A stretch of DNA of 64,000 bases from Timema cristinae (lineage: Eukaryota > Arthropoda > Insecta > Phasmatodea > Timematidae), in contig JBCFYV010011164.1 in assembly GCA_039000515.1 (NCBI GenBank), forward strand, positions 49,796,036 through 49,860,035, read 5' to 3'. The notes beneath the pieces are model-generated. The model saw nothing but the letters and a program-made list of their open reading frames with translations. It did not search any database and had not been told where the DNA came from. Made by a program: the position numbers and the translations under genes. Below are positions 46,414 through 59,499 of this stretch, piece by piece. The first letter of the stretch is position 1. Every line of letters starts with the position of its first letter.

Positions 46414-47265
46414 TTAGTCTGATCTATATGACAATTTTGGGTAGTTGAATTTTAATAATTTATGAATAAGTCCAAGGTGCCAAACTTTGTCTAAGGCTTT
46501 CTCGACGTCTAGGAATATCGCTATTGCGTATTTATTTTCTTTAAATGCGTCAGTTACGTCTTCTACTATGTTTATTGTGGGATGGGTGGTGGAATGGTGG
46601 TTTCTAAATCCGAACTGAGGGTTTGGAATAACGCCTAGCCTATTGTTTATTGCTTTTAGTCTTTTGAGAATTAGTCTCTCATATACTTTGCTCAGGGTCG
46701 CTAGTAGACTGATCGGCCTTTTGTTCTGAGGGAACATCGGGTCTTTACCAGGTTTGGAGATTGTTATTACCCTAGCCAGCTTCCAGTCAGTCGGGAAGAA
46801 GCAGAGCGACAGTAGTGCGTTTAGTAGTGCCAGTAGCGCTATTACCGCTCTCCCTGGCATTTGTTTTAATATTTCGTTAGTCAGGTAGTCGTGTCCTGGC
46901 GCTTTTCTCCTAGGTAGTTCCTTAATAGTGGTGGTGAGCTCGTCCAAAGTGATGACCTCTGCCCTGGTGTCGTTAGGTCCTTCCAGATAGTCCATGACTG
47001 TTCTAGTTGCGTCTCTGGTAAAGTCGTGATCTTGTGGTTCGTCGTTTGGTTTTAATTGTTTCTCTAAAACCCCGGCTAAGGCTTCAGCCATCTCTGTGTT
47101 TTCATATACCATGCCATGTTCTCCGTGGATAGCTGGTAGAGTCCTATTTCTGGTAGTCCCCCTGAGCTGTCGTGTTACTTTCCACAACTTGCCTCTGTCA
47201 AGTGCGACCTCGGTGACGTAAGTGTCCCATTTGCTCCATCTGATGTCCTTGACTCTCCTCCTCAC
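46414..47265 (-). pseudogene. Jockey-type LINE ORF2, reverse transcriptase part
   Basis: This 283-residue frame has the jockey-clade RT signatures: ELPRRKAPGHDYLTNEILKQ, ARVITISKPGKDPMFPQNKR, PISLLATLSKVYERLILKRL, FGFRNHHSTTHPTINIVEDV and motif A AIFLDVEKALDKVW with its aspartate present. It ends at KFNYPKLSYRSD, before motif C (YADD), which is deleted. The remaining thumb region (QNKILR-type words near 46.27 kb) is out of frame. Without motif C it cannot polymerise. The upstream part (VKDIRWSKWDTYVTEVALDR) is the linker after the endonuclease. Confidence 0.9.
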
Positions 47266-47316
47266 TTGGGCTCTGAATCGGTTGTAGGTCGTCCTGTGGT
47301 GTGAGGTTCTGTAGGT

Positions 47317-48266
47317 CTACCAGTCCCTTCTCACTTCCCGTTTCTGGGCTACAAGAAAGTCCAAATCCGGATGCTGTTGTCGGAAGTCGTGTTGTAAGGG
47401 GGTCCTAGTGGTGTTCACCCTGTAGGCTTCCTGCACTGTAGTCGTGAATAGTTGTAGTGTAGCGTCAGCCTGTTCTATTGAATCTTTATCTCGTATTTCA
47501 GGTAGAGTATCCTCTAGTGTCCGCCTAAACTGGTCCCAGTCACAATTTTCTGTTGTTTGTTTGAGTCCCCTTATCTCAAAGTTATTGTTCGTCTTAACTT
47601 CACACAATATGGGATTGTGGTCAGAATCCAGTTCCTTTAATACTATCATATCCTCAGTGGTTACACCAATGTTGGTCAATGCCACGTCTATGATATCGGG
47701 TTTCTGTAGATAATTCGAGGGATAAAATGTGGGTTCGTCTGGGGAAACAACTACGTAGTCGTGAGTGTCTGCGTGGTCTGCTAATATTCGTCCGTTCCCG
47801 GTGGTTACTCGGCTGTTCCAAATGGTGTTTTTTTAGTTAAGATTGCCCGCCAAAAATAGTTTGTTTGCGTCTGTGATCTTGTTTAAGTCTTGCGGTAGTA
47901 GCGTCTTAGTTGGGGGTTTGTATATGACCACGAACCGGACACTACCCCCACTAGTATTTACATTTATTCCGGTAGCTTCTATATTTTGGAGCTTTTGAAA
48001 TTTATGTGGTAGTGAGGTAGGTGTGTCTTTATCAAGATGGCCATGCCCCCTCCCCTGCCTTGGGCGCTATCATTTCTATAAATAGTGTAGCCGTAAAAGT
48101 AGATATTTTTTCCTGGATTTAGACGGTTCTCGTTTATTAAGGCAATATCTAATGAGTAAGTTTTAAAAAGATCTTCTAGCTTCTTAGCTTGCGTGAGTAT
48201 CCTGTTCAAGTTCCATTTAAAAACCCGAAGTATGTCTTTCGTCACCGTCACGTTTGTGTTTGTCAT
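47317..48266 (-). pseudogene. Jockey-type LINE ORF2, endonuclease part, broken
   Basis: The start MTNTNVTVTKDILRVFKWNL and NRILTQAKKLEDLFKTYSLD, then IALINENRLNPGKNIYFYGY and the GGG-containing RGGGMAILIKTHLPHYH are the N-terminal apurinic-type endonuclease of non-LTR elements. Normally W-N-x-N-G and E-T motifs appear; here the latter reads INENRL. The later part VLKELDSDHNPILCEV holds the SDH motif of this nuclease. Several frame breaks lie between 47.7 and 47.98 kb. Confidence 0.85.
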
Positions 48267-48645
48267 AGTCGGTCGAGAAGTATTTGGTCACTCCCTCTAG
48301 CAGTATCATAAGTTTTTCTTGTCTTGTTGGTCACCTCTCTGAGTCTAGTGAGGTATGGTCTGAAGTGTGTTAGTATTTTGAAGATGTTCAGGTCCTTGAG
48401 TAGGTTGATGAAGTTTTTTATATCTGAGAGTGGGGAAGTGGTGTTTTCTGGTTGTGGTCGTCTGTTGCGCCCCATCGTAACATCGGTGTAGGAGCGATAG
48501 ATGAATGCAGCCTCTGCGGATTGTTTAGCTGATGGGCCTGGGGGTGATTGGTTGGTCGGAGGGTGCGTGGAATAGGAGGATAGTTAATACCGGTGGTAGA
48601 TGGGGGCGCTGTCCGTGTGGGTCTGTCTGTCGTGTGTTGAGTTTA

Positions 48646-49529
48646 TTATTCTTGGCCTCCAACAGTTACACGTATACCGGGCACTTGCTGTAGTTGGCCG
48701 TGTGTGGGCCCTTGTAATTGATGCATCTTGCCGGTGTCGTGTTGTCCTTTTTGGGGCAGTTGGGGGTGAGGTGTGCTCCGAGACACTTCACGCATCTGGG
48801 CATGTTCGAACAGCTGTTCTTCGTATACCCATGACGCTGACACTTGTGACATTGCACAATCGTGTTTCGGGGAGGGATGTAATTTTATACCGTAACCCTA
48901 GTCTGATTTAGGTACCTAACTTCAAAGATAGTGGTGTGAGTTTCAGTCTTAGCAAGCGAGACCTAAATGTGGGGTGTAGAGTCACAGTCTGAGTGGTGTT
49001 AGTCGCTTCTGCCTTTCAGCTAAACTGGAGCACATAATTCACTGGGTATCCTAGGTCGATTAGCTCTGATTTGATGTCCTCAGGGTCAATGTTCGGTGGC
49101 AGTCCCTTTATTACTACCTTCACTGGCTTGTCTTACGGCAGTGAGTAGGTGTAGAACTCTTGGTTCATTTCTTTGAGGAGGGTGTGTACAAGTTTGAAGT
49201 CGTGGGTCGAGGTGGTTTGTATTTTAAGTCCGTCCTTGATGTAACTAACTCCTGTTGTGGTCTCGGTGTCTTCCCCTATTTCGGTGATCTTTGTAATTGT
49301 GGATCCCTAGAGTCACTATTAGGGGAAGTCTCTCTTTCTTGTTGGTGTCTGTCTGTGTTGAGGGTGTGTCTTTGTTTATTTGTGTCTCTGTGTTCAGTGG
49401 TGTGTATTTTTTGTCGACCGTGGTGATAGTTTTCTTTGATTGTGTTCTGTCTGTGTTCCTACATTTCCTCTTACGTCCGAGTTTGTCGACTAGGGTGAAT
49501 GATCCGTTGCCGTCATGGTCAGTTTCCAT
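48646..49529 (-). pseudogene. Jockey-type LINE ORF1 (gag-like), broken
   Basis: The N-terminus METDHDGNGSFTLVDKLGRK is followed by a Thr/Asn-rich stretch. Next comes FKLVHTLLKEMNQEFYTYSL, a stop, and KPVKVVIKGLPPNIDPEDIK SELIDLGYPV, the pre-zinc-finger domain of jockey ORF1 proteins. The zinc knuckles follow at 48857-48666: CHKCQRHGYTKNSC has the histidine two places early (the usual order is Y-G-H), CVKCLGAHLTPNC is intact, and CINYKGPHTANYSKC has lost its second cysteine. The stop and damaged knuckles show relaxed constraint. Confidence 0.85.
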
Positions 49530-49982
49530 GTCGGTTGTTTCCGGATCATCCTATGAGTTAGAAAAGTTAGCATTTCTGTGTGTTCGTGGTTTTGAGAAGA
49601 TCAGTGTGATGTCGTTTGTTTCGAGTGGTTCTGCGACCACTTCGCGCAGCCCGGATAAGGGCAGGCTAGTGAAGCACGAGTGTGAGGGAGAGTGGGGGCT
49701 CTCCCTCCCTGTGGTGTGTTGTTGTGTGTCCCCAAGACGGCCAAGGTATTGCTTTGCAGCCGGCCGCGTTATATGTCTTTCAGCTACTGGTTAGCACCGT
49801 TAGGATCAGCGCGGCTTAAGAGCCCGCACAGACCGTCTCAGACTCTTGTGTAGGGGGATGGGGCTAAATTCGTTGTCTGGTATCGCTTACTCTCCGGTGT
49901 CGTCGCAGTCTTCTCCTGGAACAGCAGACGCGTCCGACCTCCTCGGAATCTCGTAGACGAATGAAAAGTGAAAAAAGTCCAC

Positions 49983-50340
49983 CATGGATTCATACGCACA
50001 AGCTGCTTATATATGACCTACCTCTTGCTTCTTGGACCCCTTGTCACTAGTGTCAAAACTAACTAATAGAAAAGCTACTGGCAACCTGATATTGTGAAGG
50101 CTGGCTCCTTATTGGGTAAAGGGAGCCAGCATGTCACATGACCTCTTAAAGAAAAAAGTTTTTAAAAGGTAGTGTATTGGAATTATTTCTAAAAGCGCGT
50201 GATTCTCCATGGATGAAGTATTAAAAGGAAACTTTACATACAGTTATTTAAAGAAAAATACACTTCATCCATGACTTTTTGAATATACGAGAGGGGTTCA
50301 AACCATATCATTACAGTGTGTGTGTGTACCATATTTGGGC
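49983..50340. repeat. Dispersed repeat R, copy 1, right part
   Basis: ATTCATACGCACAAGCTGCT, TATATATGACCTA, AAAACTAACTAATAGAAA and GAGAGGGGTTCAAAC match 63653-63900 in order. Two local stems are visible: GCTGGCTCC/GGAGCCAGC at about 50110-50140, and CATGGATGAAGT/ACTTCATCCATG at about 50210-50272. Confidence 0.85.
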
Positions 50341-51282
50341 ATTAGGTATTATAAATATCATCAAATTAAAGAACATTTGCATTGGCGAATCCCTACACAA
50401 AAGTAAATCCAAGTTAATAACATTTAGAGCTCGGTCAGATAAGATTCATCTATGACAATGAAACTATATTACAAAGAGATCGTAAATAAAAGTATTATTT
50501 CTACGGCAATCTGAATTTACAAAGGGATTGTAAAAGTGGATTTAGAATGGCAACGAATACATCCAGGAAGTAATGTTTTGTAGACTTCACAACTATAACA
50601 TGATTCCACATTTGTATCTCCATAAAGCTGTAAACTCGTGTCTCTAAACTAGACCACAACGTCCCTGTACCACATTACCTTGTAAGGTCCCCTCTCAAGG
50701 TCAAACAAAAGACAAGGACAATCCTTGACAGTTACGACTGAGTGGAGCCGTAGATCAGAACTTCTAAAAAAGTAGCTGTCGCAAGAAATGCAGACCTTTT
50801 GAAACGGAAATAACAGATTGATGAAAGACGAACAACGAAATAGAAACAATCAACCTGTCACCTCCAAAAAATTGTAGTTGCTATATTCTAGGTAGACAAG
50901 TACGTCTCTCTCTCTCGCTCTCTCTTTCATTTGCTCGACTTTTTTTTAAAGTTAGCGTGGGAGCTGAACAGAACTGCTTGCTGTAATCTTCTAGAAGGGG
51001 CCAGAAAAACCTTCACTTCACTTCACTTCACCTCGACATTTTGTTTATTTCCTTTACAAACTATAAAGGTAGGCTGCTATTATAAATTTGTTGATTTCAA
51101 ATTGAGAATGCGTTGAAAGTGCGTTCAAAAAAGAGAGAAGGTGTTTACCTACTATAAAAAAATGTTTGCTCTTTTTATGTTAAGATGCTCATCAGCTTTA
51201 AAATATTTTGAGCTTTTGTGGTTAAAAAAAATATTGTATTTGTTTGAGGGAAAAAAAGTCTAAAACAAACTTGTTTGGGAAC

Positions 51283-51334
51283 CTTAAGCAGCAGTATTTC
51301 TATTTTTGTGTAAACAATAGAAATACTGCTTAAG
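51283..51334. repeat. Strong 52-bp hairpin
   Basis: The arm CTTAAGCAGCAGTATTTCTATT pairs with AATAGAAATACTGCTTAAG (19 pairs, one 3-base bulge GCA on the left arm) around an 11-base loop. It could form in DNA or RNA from either strand. Confidence 0.85.
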
Positions 51335-51714
51335 ACTTAAAATATCACTAGACCTACTTATTTTAATTATTTATATAGCTATAAAATATTTGAGTTCCTC
51401 AGCAATGTTTAGAACTACCTCCTAGTTTTCCTCAAAAGTACAATAAAATGTTTTGAATTTAAAGTGGTAAACACAATGGTAGGTAGAGCCCATCCGGATT
51501 ATACACAAACAACACATTACTCATTTAAGTTAACAAGGAGGGATTGTTTTAAGGGAGTGTCACGAAACTGTACTTAATTCACTAGTACAATCACGTCAAG
51601 CGCTGCTAGCCCTGGCAATAATCCACGAGTCATCCCCGAACACCTCTAAACGTGAAAACACAATGCACCCAATTGGGATTTGAGTCTGGAATGCGAAACA
51701 CCATATCAGAACCT

Positions 51715-51905
51715 GCGATTACCAATCCAATAACAGATGAAATGGGTGGTTAGGAAACCAAACAACATTCACTTTAATAAAAAATAACATAGTGAAAATG
51801 CCCCCCCCCCCCCTCAACCCTCCGAACCTACGATGCAACAGAAAAGGATTTAAACCCAAACCTACCAGAACAGTGTGGCACATTACCGCTGAGCTAACTT
51901 TACCG
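51715..51905 (-). mobile_element. Probable tRNA-derived SINE
   Basis: The minus strand begins GGTAAAGTTAGCTCAGCGGT ... GGTTTGGGTTTAAATCC, good box A and box B words in tRNA order. A body with a G homopolymer follows. The tail is not clear, so the limits are approximate. Confidence 0.5.
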
Positions 51906-52500
51906 GTTTGACGCCTGTGAAATAATTGACTATGTGTTGTTTTGATGTTTAAATACTTAATACGGATATTCCAAGATTAGAGTCTTGCTCTGAATTTTTA
52001 GTATTTTAAGAAAAACAAACAGACTATAAAAGTGAAGCAAACGTAAACAAGTGCTCTAAGGTCAGCGAGTTCTAATGATTGTCCAACTATATTCATGTGA
52101 GCTTGTAGTTGGGAACTACGACCAAACAGGTTGGACGACTTGAAGCAGGTTCGCAATATCTGACAGCCTTGCCTGGTTTCTTAGACCACAGGTTAGCTAT
52201 CTCTCTCTTACTCAGAGAATAAGACAGAGAGAGGGAGAGATGACTTCTACCAAGCATCCTCCAAAATTGAAAGGGTGCTTCCTCAATCCACACGTGATAG
52301 TAAATTATTTCATGCTCCGCGTTTTAACACCCGTCTATATAGGGCAGAGCTGGGCAACATATTTTTCAATGTAATTACAGGTGTGGCGAATGAGAAGTGA
52401 AATTCGGCACACAATGTAAAAATTGGGAAAATATATTGTTCAAACGAACATTTAAAACAACACACTCTGTGAGAACAAGTTTATTAAAAATATGTACAGT

Positions 52501-53432
52501 CAGCCCTGGATTTGACTGCACCTACGCCTATGGGCCCAATAAATGTTTGCGCCCCTTTGTTCCACAATAAATTGAAAACAAACATTTTTTATATATTATT
52601 TAAAAAAATCATTATTTTAGGAAATAATACAATAAAGAGTATTTATTAAATCGTTAATAATAGAAAGGCAGGGTAGTTTTATAAAAGTTTTTTTTAAACT
52701 GAAAATAGTCATAGTTTAATAATATTTCCAGAGTTTGTGACGAATGAAGATACTTTTTAACTGTAGCAGGAGCAGAAAAAGATCGTTCGGCTAAACAATT
52801 TGTAGCTGGGTTGCTTAAATAAATCTTCAAGCAGACAAACATTTGTATAAATATCATGAAGGTGTTTTTCTTTTACCATTATGTTTAAAAGTGGTGCAAT
52901 ACTTTTTGTCATCTAAACTTATGAGGAAATTCTTTAGGTGAATACATTCAGTGGCAAATGACTGTTCGATATCTGAAGAATAAAGTTGCTGAAGTTTATT
53001 CGCAGATTTGTGAATTTCAAGCAGTTAGCATTAGTCAGTGATCACTTTAATAACTGGAGGGGCCTTATCGGCTAAAATTTCGCGATGTCATCTGCACACC
53101 ATTGTGTAAGAGAGTACCTGGTACCTGATACTCGTACACATATACAAGGAAATGTGGCATTTAACAGCGTTCGTTTACTGTATTTGTATAAATAGAGGGA
53201 AAAAAATAAAATAAACTAAAATAATAGAATAAAAATATATATATAATTATTAAACAATATCGTAAATAAAGAACAAAATGTATTGCTAGTGTAAAAATTC
53301 CATTATTGTTGGTAAATTTCAAGTACCGTACATTCGAATCGGCCGTATTTAAACAAATGAATCTAGGACAATTTTACGCCCCCATAAATTTCCGCCCTGG
53401 TCCCAAGCGGCCCGTGCCTAAATCCGGCACTG
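52501..53432 (-). mobile_element. 932-bp hAT element with perfect 8-bp TSD
   Basis: The left end CAGCCCTGGATTTGACTGCA and the right end, reverse complemented, CAGTGCCGGATTTAGGCACG are inverted termini of the hAT type. Internal similarity (GGGC..., ATAAATNTNCGCCC) continues for about 50 bp. TGTACAGT lies directly at both flanks (52493-52500 and 53433-53440), the 8-bp duplication expected of hAT. Only a fragment of the transposase C-terminus remains inside, so it is an internally deleted derivative that could have moved only with help in trans. Confidence 0.92.
52654..52857 (-). pseudogene. hAT transposase C-terminal fragment
   Basis: The minus-strand frame contains LKIYLSNPATNCLAERSFSA followed by TVKKYLHSSQTLEILL, matching the hAT dimerisation motif (P-x-T-N-x-x-x-E-R-x-F-S then a K-x-x-x-R-S-like helix). 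Upstream sequence to about 53040 includes degenerate coding with stops. The insertion domain and DDE residues are absent. Confidence 0.85.
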
Positions 53433-53514
53433 TGTACAGTGCCTATATCAATTATTCGATTTTTACTACTTTTGACTTAATTTTTTTGTCCGCACCCATC
53501 CGAGTTAACCTAAT

Positions 53515-53600
53515 GTGTGTATACTAATAAGGTTGAGATGAGGAAGGTAGAATTTTAAAAATATGTAAACGCACTTGCGTGGGAGTTGCACACCCGGCCT
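53515..53600 (-). mobile_element. SINE family A-like fragment at the second gap
   Basis: AAGGTTGAGATGAGGAAGGT then AGAATTTTAAAAATATG and CGCACTTGCGTGGGAG follow the variant body of family A. The rest may be in the gap at 53656. Confidence 0.7.
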
Positions 53601-53655
53601 CCTCGTTACAACGCAACTGTGCTCGATTTTTTGATTGTCAAGTCCGCGTGGCTAC

Positions 53656-53755
53656 NNNNNNNNNNNNNNNNNNNNNNNNNNNNNNNNNNNNNNNNNNNNN
53701 NNNNNNNNNNNNNNNNNNNNNNNNNNNNNNNNNNNNNNNNNNNNNNNNNNNNNNN
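53656..53755. other. Assembly gap, 100 N
   Basis: Exactly 100 N, a placeholder for unknown distance. Sequence on the two sides may not be truly adjacent. Confidence 1.
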
Positions 53756-53899
53756 GTGGGTGCGTGTATATAAAATTATTGCAGACAAGCGGGTCAGTCA
53801 GAAAGACCTTAGACCACTTGTCGACTGATGCAGGTGTACGTCCAATCCAAGCGTAGCAGATATACATTGGTTTGCTTAAGGTATACGCCCAATTATTTG

Positions 53900-54115
53900 A
53901 TATAAAGTGAAGTAAAATGACTTAAGTCAAATTAATTTTGTGAAGTTTACGTAGAATTTTTTTATTCGAAACTCATTTTAGGCCAAATTACTTTAGATAG
54001 GCCTTAATTTAATTTTTAGGACAAACGACTTTATGCTAAATAATTTTAGGTTAATTTACTTTATGTGATGTTAATTTTGGGCAAAATGGGTTTTACTTAA
54101 TATAATTTTACTTAA
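53900..54115. repeat. Degenerate short tandem repeat, unit about 25-30 bp
   Basis: Repeated words of the form AATTTTAGG-CAAATTACTTTA occur about seven times (for example CATTTTAGGCCAAATTACTT, TTTTTAGGACAAACGACTTT, ATTTTAGGTTAATTTACTTT and TAATTTTGGGCAAAATGGG). A related pair, CAAACGACTTTATACCCCGT and GGTTTTAGGTGG, appears at about 59980-60012. Confidence 0.7.
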
Positions 54116-54884
54116 TATAATTTATATTTTTATTGTCTTTAGGTTGAGTTCACTATAATTTTGATCGTAAGAAGAGTAAATGACTGTCACAAACGTTAGT
54201 AAAACTACATTGATTTATTCATATATCAAGTAATGTGATTTACACCTTTAACTTTCGATAAATATTATAAATAGGCCTACCTTTAAAATAATAATTAAGT
54301 AAAATGTCATCAACTTTGACCACTATTTTTTGTTATGTATTTATTTGTATTTTCTAAATCTGTTCTTCCTACATGAATTAAAGTATACCTGGCCAAATGC
54401 ATTAGGGGGTGGTTTTCACCTTTATAGTTATCACATTTCTTTTTTTTTTTACATCCTTGTCAGAATAATGTTGGTGCATTTCCAATAAACAATCCTTCTT
54501 AATTTTAAATTTTTATAAGTAAAATCCTTGTATATAATGTTGAAATGTTCTTGAATTACGGGTCCCTACGTTGTGCGCCAATTGTGATGTTCTGGTTCGT
54601 CGCGTTGAGCGTCGATTGAAGTTACACCGTTTAATTAGCTGGTAATTGCCCGTGGTCAAGCACTAATTAATACACACTTATTATTTTGACATGTTTTTTA
54701 TTTCTGAATCTCTGTTTATTTAATGAGAAAATAGATCATGTCGTTGAAATATATACGCGGCCTATTGTAGGGATCGCGGACAGAAGCTGTGCTAGTGACT
54801 GAGTAGTGAACAGTACTGGACGCCAAGTGCCCAAGTGAGTTCTGAGTAGTACTGGACACCAACTGCCCTTACATTGCACCATCC

Positions 54885-55036
54885 TTCATATATATCCCTT
54901 GCTCATGGAAGCTTCGAGAAGGTTTAGTTTAGAAAAACAAAATACAAGACAAAAACATCTCGGTTTTACTAGAAGGTCCGAGAGACGGAAACTGACTCAA
55001 GTTACATTTTAAAATCTCTCTTCGAACCTTCGAGAA
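54885..55036 (-). promoter_or_regulatory. Heat-shock-type promoter arrangement, minus strand
   Basis: Two perfect three-unit heat-shock elements of the form GAAnnTTCnnGAA lie at 54908-54920 (GAAGCTTCGAGAA) and 55024-55036 (GAACCTTCGAGAA). The word TATATAT at 54889-54895 lies 12 bp from the first, on the side expected for transcription towards lower coordinates. Downstream (about 54790-54870) a 25-bp word with GTACTGGACNCCAANTGCCC occurs twice. No protein frame follows within 2 kb, and a gap lies at 53.7 kb. Promoter activity is inferred only. Confidence 0.5.
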
Positions 55037-55039
55037 GAG

Positions 55040-58960
<3,921 letters not shown>

Positions 58961-59381
58961 AGATTGGCGGGAAAGATTCCTTTGCAACGAAGCTCCATCA
59001 AACACCTCTAGCAAACAATAGCAACGATTTCCCCTTCGTGTATATATAAAAATGTTCCTGCAGCTCCACACAAATTTCTCTACTTGAATTAAGTGTGAAC
59101 AAAAATGCCCCATGTATACGTGGCCTAATTAACAGGGATAGTAAATAATAAATTACGCTTAAAGCATACATCGCACCAAAGTGCGGGTTTCTGCAGCCCT
59201 CACTTCAAACCAGAGATATCGGAAACAGGGAAATATTTTGTAATCAGAAATAGGTTTTATGTTTTTAAATATTTGTTTTTAAAATACGGAATATTGTTTT
59301 TTCTTGTCTCAATTCCAGTTTTCTAACGAAGACACCAGATTACTGAACTAGGCTGCGACGACTGGTTTGCCAATCTAAAAT

Positions 59382-59494
59382 CCGTAAATTTAGACCGATA
59401 TTCTCCTCTCTTTCATACCGCTTCTATTTGTTTAGTGTATTTGTCTTATAAAAGGAATGGGTGGAAGATGGAAAATATCGGTCTAAATTTTCGG
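59382..59494. repeat. Inverted repeat, 25-bp arms
   Basis: CCGTAAATTTAGACCGATAT TCTCC at 59382-59406 pairs with 59470-59494, with two mismatches and a 63-bp loop. Weaker pairing may continue outside. It is unexplained by the other features and could be a small foldback element. Confidence 0.8.
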
Positions 59495-59499
59495 CTTTA

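Larger units (their letters stand above)
45311..49982 (-). mobile_element. 4.7-kb insertion carrying a defective jockey-type LINE
   Basis: The insert splits dispersed repeat R. CATGGATTC lies at both borders (45302-45310 and 49983-49991), as expected for a target duplication, while the copy at 63.6 kb has the uninterrupted site (ATGGATTC). On the minus strand the order is 5' region, ORF1 (gag-like, 49.5-48.6 kb), ORF2 endonuclease (48.3-47.3 kb), reverse transcriptase (47.3-46.4 kb), and a broken C-terminal part (46.3-46.1 kb). A T-rich, mainly noncoding stretch then runs to 45311. Between about 46410 and 46330 the palm segment with the catalytic YADD box is missing. No clear poly(A) tail lies at the 45311 border, so the exact 3' end is uncertain. 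Confidence 0.85.
50341..52492. other. Noncoding stretch with small repeats
   Basis: No gene is recognised. It holds a (CT)n tract at about 50905-50930, a strong hairpin at 51283-51334, a C homopolymer near 51799-51813 and a tRNA-like SINE head at about 51840-51905. A CAGAGCTGGGCAACAT word at about 52346 resembles a hAT end. Confidence 0.45.

Noticed and set aside
53579..53867. Open frames crossing the second N gap
   Set aside because: Same reason; frame across 100 placeholder bases has no meaning.
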